NCBI GenBank assembly: GCA_025603075.1
Contig: MU626270.1
Span: forward strand, 124,001 to 188,000
Length of the DNA: 64,000 bases
DNA from: Neoconidiobolus thromboides FSU 785
Lineage: Eukaryota > Entomophthoromycota > Entomophthoromycetes > Entomophthorales > Neoconidiobolaceae
Reading direction: 5' to 3'
Part shown: positions 33,808 through 44,379 of the stretch, piece after piece
Position numbering within the stretch: the stretch's first letter is position 1
How the letters are laid out: each line of letters opens with the position of its first letter
Made by a program: the position numbers and the translations under genes
Notes under the pieces: generated by a model
Seen by the model: only the letters and a program-made list of their open reading frames with translations
What the model was told of the DNA's origin: nothing
Databases searched by the model: none

Positions 33808-34361
33808 TTAATCCTCTTTAATTTCAGCCCACAATTGGTCAATCTCTTTGATTTTTTCTTGAATAAATTTAATCACTAATTTCCTTTGACTTCTTACTTC
33901 AGGTAAATGAGTACACTCAATATCATCCAGTTTAATTAAATTGGTTAATAGCAGTTCACTTAATTTAACGTGGTCTAATTTAATCTCTTCTTTTAACTTT
34001 GCAGTTTTTTCACCAGCTTTATATAAATCTAATTTGGTGATAAATTTAGGGTAGATCAACTCAATTTTACCTTCACTATCAGCTTTTATAGAGTTAAGCT
34101 TCTTTATGTGACGTTCTTCTTCTGTTAATTCGGGCTGCGATAGGGGAATTAGATTTACTATTTTTTTAAAAAATAGATTGTAATGAGTTACCTCCACTTT
34201 TTTAGTTTTCACTTTCTTATCATTGATATTTAATAAATAGTAACCTAAACCTACAACTATTATGGAGGCTATTACATAATTTATTGGTATCTTTATAGTA
34301 GTTTGTTAGTATTGTTAATTTTTGTTTTTATTTGATTCTTTACTTCATTTAGTTGTATCAT
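33808..34361 (-). CDS. Membrane-anchored BAG-domain co-chaperone (Snl1-like)
   Basis: Exon 1 (34344-34361, six codons) joins exon 2 (33808-34290) over a 53 bp intron that carries a perfect TACTAAC branch site. The product is 166 residues. An N-terminal transmembrane helix (VIASIIVVGLGYYLL) is followed by basic residues, then a soluble part ending in a BAG-type three-helix domain: KLSELLLTNLIKLDDIEC and EVRSQRKLVIKFIQEKIKEI. BAG domains bind the Hsp70 nucleotide-binding domain and speed nucleotide release. Size and layout match yeast Snl1, an ER/nuclear-envelope protein. Sequence identity to Snl1 was not tested. Confidence 0.75.
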
Positions 34362-34676
34362 TTTGTAAAACTAACCAAGAAATTTTAAGTCGAATTACCA
34401 AATTAAATTTGATTGAATTTTTCATGAAATTTAATTTCACTTAAAAATGTTAAATCATACTCGGTTTGTTTCATATCAACTGTCACATTTTTTCCACAAT
34501 TTTGGTTAATAAATTTGACAACTAATATGAAACGAATTGAGTGATGATAAAGTACAATAAATCTTAATAAAGTAATATAATAAAGTAGTAGTATAGCAAA
34601 ATAGTAAGAAACATTTTTAAACTTCAAAAAAATCTAATTCTTTTAATCTCCAAAAAAAGTACTCAAAAAAAATAAC
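34362..34676. other. Spacer between MBF1 and the BAG gene
   Basis: Contains a 74-codon frame (34403-34627, minus) with a hydrophobic start but no recognisable product. I do not call it because the MBF1 3' end and BAG promoter must fit here. Confidence 0.4.
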
Positions 34677-35171
34677 TTATTTCTTCTTAAACAATGGCCC
34701 ACCAATATCTTTCCCTCTTAATTTAACGCCTAACACACGTTCAAGTTTACCGAGCAATTGTTGATTAGGTTGAGCACGACCCATTTCATAATCATTAATA
34801 ATATTAGCTTTTTCGTTGACTTTTGTAGCAAGGTCTTTTTGCGTTAACCCTTTTTCTTGTCGAAATTTTTGAATTGTTTTACCAACATCTAAGCTTAACA
34901 AAGCTGGAGCAACCGCATCTGTTTCAGCATCAATTTTAGCTTTACGTTGAAATTCAGCATCGGCGGATTTATTAGAACCTCCAGTGACTAAGGAAAATTT
35001 AATTTAGTTTTTCAGCATCAATAGCTTTTTTATAAAATATTAATACTTACATTTCTTTTCAGTAGATACACCACCAGCACGGAAGGCCTGATTAACAGCT
35101 GATGCTCCTTTAGCTACAGTAGCACGTTCTGGACGTTTACGAATTACAGTGACTTTATCCCAATCTTCCAT
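34677..35171 (-). CDS. MBF1: Multiprotein-bridging factor 1 (MBF1)
   Basis: Two exons, 35051-35171 and 34677-34987, give 143 residues, the standard length. MBF1 is a transcriptional coactivator linking bZIP factors to TBP and also monitors ribosome collisions. It starts [20 protein letters not shown] and has the conserved [17 protein letters not shown]. The helix-turn-helix domain reads [20 protein letters not shown], then [20 protein letters not shown] and [12 protein letters not shown]. It ends GGPLFKKK. The intron (GTAAGT...CCTTAG) is 63 bp. Confidence 0.96.
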
Positions 35172-35793
35172 GTTTTATTAATTTTATCAAATTTTACTTT
35201 ATTAAAAACTTCAAATCCAGTTTTTCTTCATCCTTTATATAGTTAGTCACCTCTCGAATTTGCTTATTTGCTTAGATCGAAATTGTTATTGTTTTAAATT
35301 AGTAGTCTTGATTTGTTGATTTTTGGATAAATTGCAAAGCTTCGATGACATTGAAGCTGCGAGTTCAACGTTATTCTTGAATTGCTGGTAAGCCTTTATT
35401 GGTAGGCTTAAACTTAATTTTATTCTAGTAAAATCTAGAAGAATTTATTAATTTAATAAATTTAAATGATCATGATTAAGCAATTTAAATATTGTATTAG
35501 ATTTTAAAATATAAAACCAATAGATTAATTATAGCTACTTTTAAATGTTAGACCATAATATCAGTATGAAATTTTAAATACCTATTTTAATATACTTAGT
35601 ATCTCCAAGATATATGATTAATGAATAAATACAATTCTTTTTATTTAAATTTAAATAAACTAGAAAAATATTGAAAAAACTAAAACTGGCAAAAAACTAT
35701 ATAACAAAGTACTATTTATTTGTTACTAAGACTTTTCATAAGGGATGTTCAAGAAGAGAGTAGAGTATATCATATTAGGCCTAAACTTTCAAT
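35172..35793. other. Intergenic, no gene seen
   Basis: AT-rich spacer between the tandem minus-strand MBF1 and SEC31 genes. It contains the MBF1 promoter and the SEC31 3' end. No repeat element noticed beyond a short TTCTAG/CTAGAA palindrome. Confidence 0.5.
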
Positions 35794-38700
35794 TTAAGGT
35801 TTGGATCTCAATAAAGTAACTAAATGTTTTAAACCAGCGACCCAAGGTCCAACTTGATCAACATGAGTAGATACTAATTGAGAATGTAAGGAGATAGCAT
35901 TGGCATAATCTTTTCTATCAAGGGCTATAAAGGATATCAGCATTATATATTTAATGATATGATAATATTAAAACTTACCTTTAGCAAACTCGGTTAAAGG
36001 AGATAAAATTGAAGGAGCTAAAGTATCTTGATTCATACTATCAAACAATTGATTCAATCGTTTTTCAACATCAGCAAACATTTTCATTTGGAGTGGCGGC
36101 TATAAATTAATAAATTAATTTATACTAAATATCTTTATTAAATAGACTTACCAAAGCTAAACTTTTAAATGTAACAATATGTTTATTTAACATTTCATAT
36201 AATTCCTTATATTTTGGTGGCATTTTACTTCTATCTAATGATACTACAAATTATTAATATTAAACTTAATATAATTAATAATTAAATCACCGTTTTGTTT
36301 AGCTTGAGGTGGTGACAATACAGCTGATGATTGTTGTTGTTGTTGTTGTTGGAAAGGTTGTTGACGTGATTGTTGTTGTTGATGGAAAGGTTGTTGTGGG
36401 TTACGTCCTGGTGCATGTCCTGGTGCATGTCCTGGTACCTGTCCTGGTTGTCCAGAAGGCACTCTTTGAGCAGGTTGAGATGGTGGTGCAGAATGAGTTG
36501 GTTTAACTGGATTTGTTTGATATAAGGGTTTTTGTTGTGGTGGTGGTGGCATGTGGGATATAGGTTGCTGTTGTTGATTATGTTGTTGGGGTGGTAAATG
36601 AGATGGAGGTTGCTGTGATTGATGATGTTGTGGTGGTAGGGGTGGTTGGAATCCAATGTTTTGATTTACATTAGGATTAACGTTTTGTTCTTTATGCTGA
36701 TAGAATGGTGTAGGTGCCTTTCCGCCTTTTGGTGGTGGTGGTAAGTTTTTGTTAACTCCTCCATAGGCTGGTGGTGCTGAAGTATTTTGATGGTTCGGAA
36801 CAGGCATACTATTCATTGGTGACGGTGAATTAGCAAATGGATTAGTTAAAGCTGAAGCTTTGTTAGCATTGCTCTTATGTTTATTAGCAAATACTTCTGT
36901 TGGTGGATCATTCCATCCTGGTCCACCACGCTGTACTGAAGGTGGAGTAACACTTTCTTGAATTTCATTGATACTATTATTATCATAGTTTGGATATGCG
37001 TTATTATTGAGAGTATTAGTATTAGTTGGTGGATAATTTGGATATGGGTTATATAAACTAGATATATCTGAGTTATTTGCAGTAGTATTTGTATTGTACA
37101 ATGAATTGGCAGAAGTTTGACCTAAACCAGTTGGGTTATACAATTGATTAGTTGAGGTTTGATCTAATGGAGTTATATTGTACAGCTGGTTGGTTGAACT
37201 TTGATCTAAACCAGCATTGCTATATAATTGATAGCCACCACCGTAATAAGGTTCTTGTGCAGTAGGTGGATATTGACTAGCAGTATTGCTATAGCTTGTT
37301 GCTTTTGGTTGAGTGTATTGTTGTTGAGCGACATTACTATTATTAGTACCAGTGCTGCCACCAATTTCAATATAATTAAATGGGAAAGAGGATGGATCAA
37401 ATGAACTTATATCAACGCCAGAGTAGTATAAACGATACTTAAGTGCTGAATACTCATCTAAGGAATCTTCATTTGTCTCTTTTCTATAGCTTAATGGAAT
37501 CATATTGAGATACTTGGCAGCAATATCCAATAAACCTTGAGAAACTAAAAATTGAGCATACTCATAATAAAGTGAATAAAGAGTATTCAGTTTCTTATTC
37601 TTTTCAATCTCTTGCTCATTTTCGGCACTTGCAAAGTTGACTGCTTTAATATATAAAGATACTTTTTCAACTAATTCTTGTAAAATGTTACTATCATAAA
37701 ACATCTGGTTTGAAGGTGATGGTTGTTCACCATTCAATTGACTATTTGGATAAACATTATTTTGCTTAGAAAGATAATCAGAAACCCAAATAGTAACTAC
37801 TTTTTCAATATTTCCTGATAATAAGAAACATAAAAGAGCGTTCTTTTTATGTTCACTCTTATCGGGGCTATTAGCCAATCTAATACCAAGTTTCTCGGTT
37901 AATAAACCAAACTCTTCTCCTTGGGCATAAGTACAGAGCATGGTCAATATCTTTTCCCACTCTTCTAAATCAGCATTATGTACAACATCCTCAAGGCTAC
38001 CATTGACTACACCTTCTAATAATCTTACATAGGAAGCTTCATTACGGCGTAATTTAAATATCTCATTTTTTGTTTTTTCAAGTAACTCATTACCACTAAC
38101 CATGGCAATCAACAAAGCATCAGCATATTGCTGATTATTGAGACATGCTTTGACAGCCGATTTATAATCTCCTACAATAATTAGTTTAGATAATAGTGAT
38201 TGTAAATCTGAATTTGAGCCAATAATTGAAAATGGGTCTGAAATTATTTCATTCTTTTTGTCTTCGGTTTGTCCGACAATAGGTTGTTCTTGAGTTTGGT
38301 GAGTTTTATTAAAGAAATCATCTTCATGGTCACCATTATCACCAAATAGATGATTATTACTTTCTTGATTAGCTTGTTGAGTTGCTTCGGTATTTTCTAG
38401 TTCATCTGGCTGTGCTGTTTCTTCAGTAGTCTCTTTTATTTCTTCTTTTGGCTCATCTGCACCTTCGCTTCCCTTATCCAAGTTAAAGTTGGCTAATTCT
38501 TCATTTAGTTTTTCAATAGAAAGATCTTTATTACTAATTAACATATCAACTAATTGTTTGCGTGAATCTTGTTCAAATAAAAGCTTAATGACATCCCAAC
38601 TAAGTTTGTCATCAGGTGATTGTTCTATTCTCTTGTTAATAAATTCATCAATGTTTTCTTGTTCTAAAACTTGTTTCAATTCTTCTGCTCTTTCTTTAAT

Positions 38701-40254
38701 GACCGGTTCAGACACAATATTAGTAACGCTGATGATAGAGCCTTTTGTATTATTAAATCTAGTTAATTGACCACCAAATCCAAAAGAGGCACCAACTGGG
38801 CGACGGAACCATTTTGGTGGTTGTTTTAATTTTAAGGTTGAGGTAGTAGTATTGGCACTGACATTAGAATTAAAAAAATCTTCGCTATTTTCTACTTCTG
38901 TTTTTACTTTCTCTTCATCAGATGATAGTATAGAATGAATCGTAACCTTAAATAAAATTAGTTAATAAAATCAGTTAATAGATTAATACTTACCTTTCCA
39001 TCAAAAGATGAAGAAGACAGTATATTTGGATTACGTGGAGACCATTGAATATCAAAAGCCCAGTTGTTACTTTGAGGAAGCTAAAAAAATAGATTAGATA
39101 GTAAACTTACTAGTAGTTATTTATCTTACTTCTCCTAATATCTCACCATTCTTTGGGTTCCAGCAAATATTACGGTTATCTTTACCACAACTTAATAAAA
39201 GATCGGAATCCATTGGACACCATGCTAAAGATAAAACACCTTTGTTATGGCCTGAAAACACTTTCTCTGGTGCATTAGCATTTCTAAGATCCCATAGCAT
39301 AATAACAGGATTATTATCATCTTCAGAAGCAGTAACTAATTGAGTTGCCTAAAATAGAATAATGAGTAAAAGCTAAAATAATCAACGAAATAATTTACGG
39401 AATCTGGATTCCAAGCAACAGAAGTAACGCCACCATGAGAAAAGTTTGAGTTTCCAGATTGTTGATAACCCAAAGACATAACTTCTCTACGATTCTTTAA
39501 ATCCCAAATAACTGTATAACCAGAGTTGGAGCTTGTTGCTAAAATATGGGGTACTTTTTTGTTCCAAGATAAATCAGTTACATCTCCAAGTTTAGAACTT
39601 TTTGGCCCAGGATTATATGGTTTAGTTAAGTCCCCTAAATTCCAAATAAAAACCTAAAGTTATTTGATTATAAACTATTAACTTAATGAATGAAACATTA
39701 TGAATTACTTCTCCATTACCACCACCAGAAGCTAATAAATTAGCTTGGAATGGATTGAACTCTAAGCCTTTGACAGCTCCACTGTGTTTATTTTGTCTAG
39801 AGATTAAACTTGCTTCTGAGCTATAAAATAAAATAAAACAAATTAGTATAAAATTTATGACATCAGTTTTTTGATTTACCCTTCACCAGCAAGAATTTTT
39901 TCTGGGTTCCAAAAATCTATTTCTCCATTTTCCATACCACCAGCAATAATACCAAGGTTATAATCTGATTGTGGTAAAGACCAAGTTAAGCGATTGAATC
40001 TATATTACAATGTTAAAATTAGTAATTTAAAATATCTCTATTTTTGAATACCTAGCGTTACTAGTAACCACAGCAGCGGGCTCATTTAAGTCAGTTTGTT
40101 TAGTAGCCCAGTCCAGCTTAAAAATTTCCAGTTCAGTAGTATTAGAAAAATTTTCATCTAAAGCACCAGCTACAGTACCGGTAACAATAGCTTGGCAACT
40201 TTGTATTGGACTCCATGCAATCGTTGAAGTTCTTGATATCTCTTTTAATTTCAT
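35794..40254 (-). CDS. SEC31: COPII outer-coat protein Sec31
   Basis: About 1,300 residues in about ten exons. Sec31 with Sec13 forms the outer cage of COPII vesicles and stimulates Sar1 GTP hydrolysis through Sec23. The start at 40254 reads [19 protein letters not shown], the family N-terminus; an upstream in-frame ATG at 40368 adds unrelated residues. Seven WD40 repeats occupy the first ~350 residues (for example VTSVAWNPD and [10 protein letters not shown]). The signature [19 protein letters not shown] follows, then an alpha-solenoid ([29 protein letters not shown]). A long Pro/Gln/Asn-rich linker contains several LYN repeats and GHAPGHAPG, with the conserved PPPKGG. The last exons form the helical C-terminal domain ending [18 protein letters not shown]. 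Confidence 0.95.
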
Positions 40255-41075
40255 TTTACTTTTTTTATGAAGTTTAAATAGAATCTTGAAATTTGGTTGT
40301 TTATTATCCTTTGTTAGTTGGAACCCTATAAATTTTATTACGTGGAATCTGACTCTTTCATTTTTCATTGGTTCATCTATATTGAAGTTTGAAGTTTCTT
40401 GGTTTTATTGGCTTTTTTTTTAACTTTATTTTCTAAGTTTATTTTGATTTCATTACTAAAATTCATTCAAAGGTACAGTTAAATTATTTCCAAAAACAAG
40501 TTTATTTTAAAATAAGTTAAATGAATAAAACTATATATAAAAAGCTGTATTGCTTCTGAAGTCTTAAATTTCATAATTTCATTTAGTTCATAATAATATT
40601 AATGTTTTTAAATCTGATTACAATTCAAATATTCGGTTCATTATAATAATGAATTTTATTAAGCTAAATATCCAAAGTATTCTACATTCTTATTGAACAA
40701 AAACTTTATGCTTAAAATACATCTAAATGTTTAAGTATCTTATAACGTAAATAGAGGAGAAGTAGGTGCTTCGAAACAAAAAAGCATTTTATTATGTAAG
40801 TGGGGCTATATTTGAAATATCATAACTTCAATGTTATCAATCACTTTTTATGTTTATATTTGTATTAAATAAATTTATTCTGCAGATAAGTTTTTATAAA
40901 TAATTGTAATGATACTAATGGTATTGATTGTTTCGAACATTATAGACTGATATTCAATTTATTAGAGTAAATAGCAATGTAATAATGTACCATAAAAAAT
41001 AGTGATATAAAATTAAACTTATAGATAACGACTCTTTTAGTTAAATATACTTTCGAAAATAGCAATTAATTTGAT
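40255..41075. other. Intergenic, no gene seen
   Basis: AT-rich, between the divergent SEC31 and UBL-WLM genes; no coding signal found. Confidence 0.5.
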
Positions 41076-41236
41076 ATATAGCTGCTGCAACTCTATTTGT
41101 GACCTGATTAAACTACTCATTAAAAATATTTTTTTAATAAAATTAGGCTAAAGCTAAGATTAGGTGTCAAATAAACAAATTACAAGCTCTAGAAATTAGC
41201 GCAAGCTAGATCTCAATAGAGTTGTAGCAACTATGC
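41076..41236. mobile_element. Possible inverted-repeat element upstream of the UBL-WLM gene
   Basis: ATAGCTGCTGCAACTCTATT at 41078-41097 pairs with a segment at 41214-41234 which in reverse reads ATAGTTGCTACAACTCTATT. The arms are about 115 bp apart and the interior is unrelated. It could be a MITE with ~22 bp termini; only one copy seen. It ends about 170 bp before the ATG at 41409. Confidence 0.45.
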
Positions 41237-41408
41237 TTGGTAGCATTTACCTCTAGTTAAAAATTTTAAATCATGATCCTTTTGGATTTTACCAGATCAA
41301 TATAAAATTACTAATAAAATTTAGATTTGTAATCAAATCATTAAGTCACTAAGCAACCAATATATAAACAAAAACTGAACAATAATGCTTTTATAGGTTT
41401 AAACTGAA

Positions 41409-42356
41409 ATGGAGTCATTTAACATATTAGTTCAATATAAAGGAAACTCTACATCAATACAAGTTATTTCTGATTCAACAGTAGCATACATTAAAGAGCA
41501 AATAGCTTTAGAACTTCAGCTTGAAGAGAAATATTTAAAGTTGGTATATAAAAGGGTATTAAAAGATGAAGAGAGGGTAGATCAGACCTCATTAAAAGAC
41601 GGATCAAAAGTAACATTGATAGCCACACCAATTAAAGATATATCCAATTTACAACGTGTAGAAAAGGAGTTATATTTGCGGCCAAAGGCAACGGTAGCTC
41701 CAGCAACCCCTAGAAAGCAAGTTAATTTTGAAGAGCAAAAGTTATCCAAATATACATTTCATAAACTAGAAACCTTATCAGAGTTCCCAAACCGAGAAAA
41801 GGCGTATGAGTTTTTGCTAAAATTAAAACAAGACTTAGGAGTTGTTGAAATAATGAAAAAATATCAGTGGCAAGTTGGTAGCTTGATAGAGTTATCACCT
41901 CTTAAAAAGGAGATTTTGGGCTACAATAAAAACAAAGGACAAGTTATTGCTTTGAGATTAAGGACGGATGATCTTACTGGGTTTGTCAATTATAATCAAG
42001 TTAAAAAGGTATTAATGCACGAGTTAGCTCATATGATTCACTCAGAACATGATGCTAAGTTTCATGAGCTAAATAGAACCTTAAACAAAGAAGTAATTCA
42101 ATTGGACTGGACAAAAGGAAAAGGCTCTAGAACATCGAATGCAAAAACTTATAATCCTAATAACACTTACTATTCTTCGCATACTGCAAACAAAGACGGT
42201 CATCGATTGGGTGGTAAAAAACTTGACGTTAATGAGTTTAATACTTCTTTAGAGTTTAGGAGGAATCTTATTTCTAATGCTATAGATTTACGATTAACAA
42301 AGGAAGAAGAGGAACTAGTTGAAGCATGTGGTGGGAACTCTGAGTATTCTCAATAA
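41409..42356 (+). CDS. UBL-WLM metalloprotease (Wss1-related)
   Basis: Intronless, 315 residues. Residues ~4-75 are a ubiquitin-like domain (FNILVQYKGNSTSIQV; KLVYKRVLKDEERV). The WLM protease domain occupies ~115-290, with the zinc motif HELAHMIHSEH (HExxH plus a third His six residues after the second) and DAKFHELNRTLNKEV. The N-terminal part of WLM has YQWQVGSLIELSP. WLM proteases of the Wss1/Spartan group cleave DNA-protein crosslinks. The N-terminal UBL fused to WLM is known from fission yeast and plants, whereas budding-yeast Wss1 lacks it. The C-terminus ends soon after LDVNEFNTSLEFRRNLI; no zinc finger is present. Confidence 0.9.
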   Translation: MESFNILVQYKGNSTSIQVISDSTVAYIKEQIALELQLEEKYLKLVYKRVLKDEERVDQTSLKDGSKVTLIATPIKDISNLQRVEKELYLRPKATVAPATPRKQVNFEEQKLSKYTFHKLETLSEFPNREKAYEFLLKLKQDLGVVEIMKKYQWQVGSLIELSPLKKEILGYNKNKGQVIALRLRTDDLTGFVNYNQVKKVLMHELAHMIHSEHDAKFHELNRTLNKEVIQLDWTKGKGSRTSNAKTYNPNNTYYSSHTANKDGHRLGGKKLDVNEFNTSLEFRRNLISNAIDLRLTKEEEELVEACGGNSEYSQ

Positions 42357-42425
42357 AGTTTATTGCAACTTAAACATAAAAGGGTTATCAAATATAATTT
42401 TATTAAAGTTTAAAATAATTCAATT

Positions 42426-44016
42426 TTAATTACGATAAGGGTTTGGATATACTCCTGGGCTAGGTGGGACTTGTGATGGGTATCCAGATGATTGTGGAGG
42501 ATATCCAGAAACATGGGAAGGTGTAGGTGGATAAGAAGTATGGCCATATTGAGCAGAAGCAGTAGAATTATTGCTAATAGGTGGATAACTAGATTGGTGA
42601 TGTTGTTGAGGTAAACTATTCTGTGGTGGATAGGGAGCACTGGCTTGTGGGTTAGATTGAGGAGTAGACTGATGAGAAGATGGATAATAAGACCCCTGGC
42701 CATAACCTTGCTTTGGTGGAAGTTGACCGCTACTGGGATATGGAGATTGATTTTGTCCAATAGATACTTGGTTTAGTGGAATACTTTGTTGTACAGGTGG
42801 ATAGGAATTTTGTTGATGTTGAGCTGGCTGATGTTGAGCTGATTGCTGTTGATTTAGAGGATATTGACTCTGTTGATTAGTAGAAGCGGGTGTAGAATTT
42901 TGTATGTTACTAGATATTTGAGGGCTATCAGAATAAGTTGATTGTTGCGGGATGGGAGGATAAGAGGTTTGGGGTTTTGACAAAGATGAAGCTTCTTGAG
43001 AATTCGTGTTAGGACCTCCTGAAGTATTATTTGAAGCATTTCCCAACTTTAAAGCATTAGTTCCCTCTAAAAGTTGATCTAAATAAAATTAAGATTAATA
43101 TTTTTAAGGCTCTAAAATTGTTACCCATATCAGAATTAGAAAGTGTGTTATCATGTTTTGTATTATCTTTAATAAAATAGTTAGAGACATAATTTATGAT
43201 GTTATGATTTTATTTACTTTCAGATTTTACATCCTTCTTCAAAGAGTGAAATAATTGATCAAGCTTGTTATTGATATCTCTTATTTCCTGTCTAACTTCT
43301 AAAAAATCTAAAGTATTTATTTTATTATTATTTGAATAAAAGTTAGAAAGTTGAGCCGGTAATTCTGGGAATGGATTTTTTTCATGATCTAAATAAAGTT
43401 TAATGATTGTATCTATGTTATACATACTCATTACCATATACTAATATTTTAATAGTATTTGATATAGCCATTGCATGGTTGATATCAATATCATCAGTTA
43501 TTGACACTAGATCATTGTCTATCAAAATATTAATAAATCATTAACACTATACATAATTTATTCACAATTATGGAATAAATTTGAATCAAATTAATCATTA
43601 CCTTCGTCGATATACTTCAACACGATATTATTAAGATTGGCAGGGAGTCTACTTCTAAACAGACGATGAACCAAAAAAAGAAGTCTAAAGCTTGTTAATA
43701 CAACTTATTTTAAATCTATTATTGCTACTCATCAAAAGTGGGGACATTATGAATAGTGACTCTGCGAACTTCACCTCCACATTTACCTATAGAAAATTTA
43801 TTTTTAACAAAACATAATTGTAAATTATATATCAATACATTTAATTGAAATAGCACTATTTTGAACAGGCAACATTTGTCTAATACTTTGATATTTGTTT
43901 GCTTCCATTTCGTTTAAACTTATTTTATTTGTTTCTTTTGTTTGATTCATGTTAAAAGTCATAATTGAACTTATCTTAATTTTAGCACTAAATACCTTTT
44001 CCTTTTTATTGGTCAT
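42426..44016 (-). CDS. TFG: TFG-like protein (PB1 domain, Pro/Gln-rich)
   Basis: About 430 residues over six or so exons. TFG organises COPII vesicles at ER exit sites in animals. A PB1 domain follows a Thr/Asn-rich start: ISIKCKCGGEVRRVTIHNVP, then LVHRLFRSRLPANLNNIVLK and YIDE joined to DNDLVSITDDIDINHAMAIS. This matches TFG-type PB1 order (basic cluster, then acidic OPCA-like motif). A coiled coil follows (VRQEIRDINNKLDQLFHSL). The last ~220 residues are Pro/Gln/Ser/Tyr-rich with many SYPP and YPPQ units, ending PGVYPNPYRN like TFG. Its 3' end is 69 bp from the UBL-WLM stop; its start diverges from FIGNL1. Exact joins of the first exons were worked out by eye. Confidence 0.85.
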
Positions 44017-44379
44017 GACGATTTATCAGTGTTTTTTAGCTTTTGTTCTAGATAAATTTTTTTCTCATTTTTAGCCTCAACTATTTTAATATTATAGTCA
44101 AATATTATTTTAATAACACAAGTCTAATAAAATATTGAGGATTTTTTCTCTTATATTTTCAAACTGTTAATAAATAAATTTTAATACCAGCTACTAGGAT
44201 AGTCTATTTTATTAACATTCTATTAATAATCACTCTATAGAAAAACAGTTATAAATAAGCACAATACAGATTATTGCGCAGTACCTATTTTGCATTAATT
44301 CTACCTTAAATGGTAAATTTTGTTAAATATCAAACTTTTAAGGATTTTACTTCTTAAATGTCAAAATAAGATTGATAAC
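44017..44379. promoter_or_regulatory. Divergent TFG / FIGNL1 promoter region
   Basis: 363 bp between two divergent start codons. No TATA or CCAAT element stands out. Promoter role is from position only. Confidence 0.35.

Noticed and set aside
34403-34627. 74-codon minus-strand frame between MBF1 and the BAG gene
   Set aside because: I briefly considered a small Sm-like or membrane protein, but the similarity is too weak and the space is needed for a 3' end and a promoter.
36282-36656. 124-codon His/Asn-rich minus-strand frame
   Set aside because: It is a frame shadow of the Pro/Gln-rich linker of SEC31.
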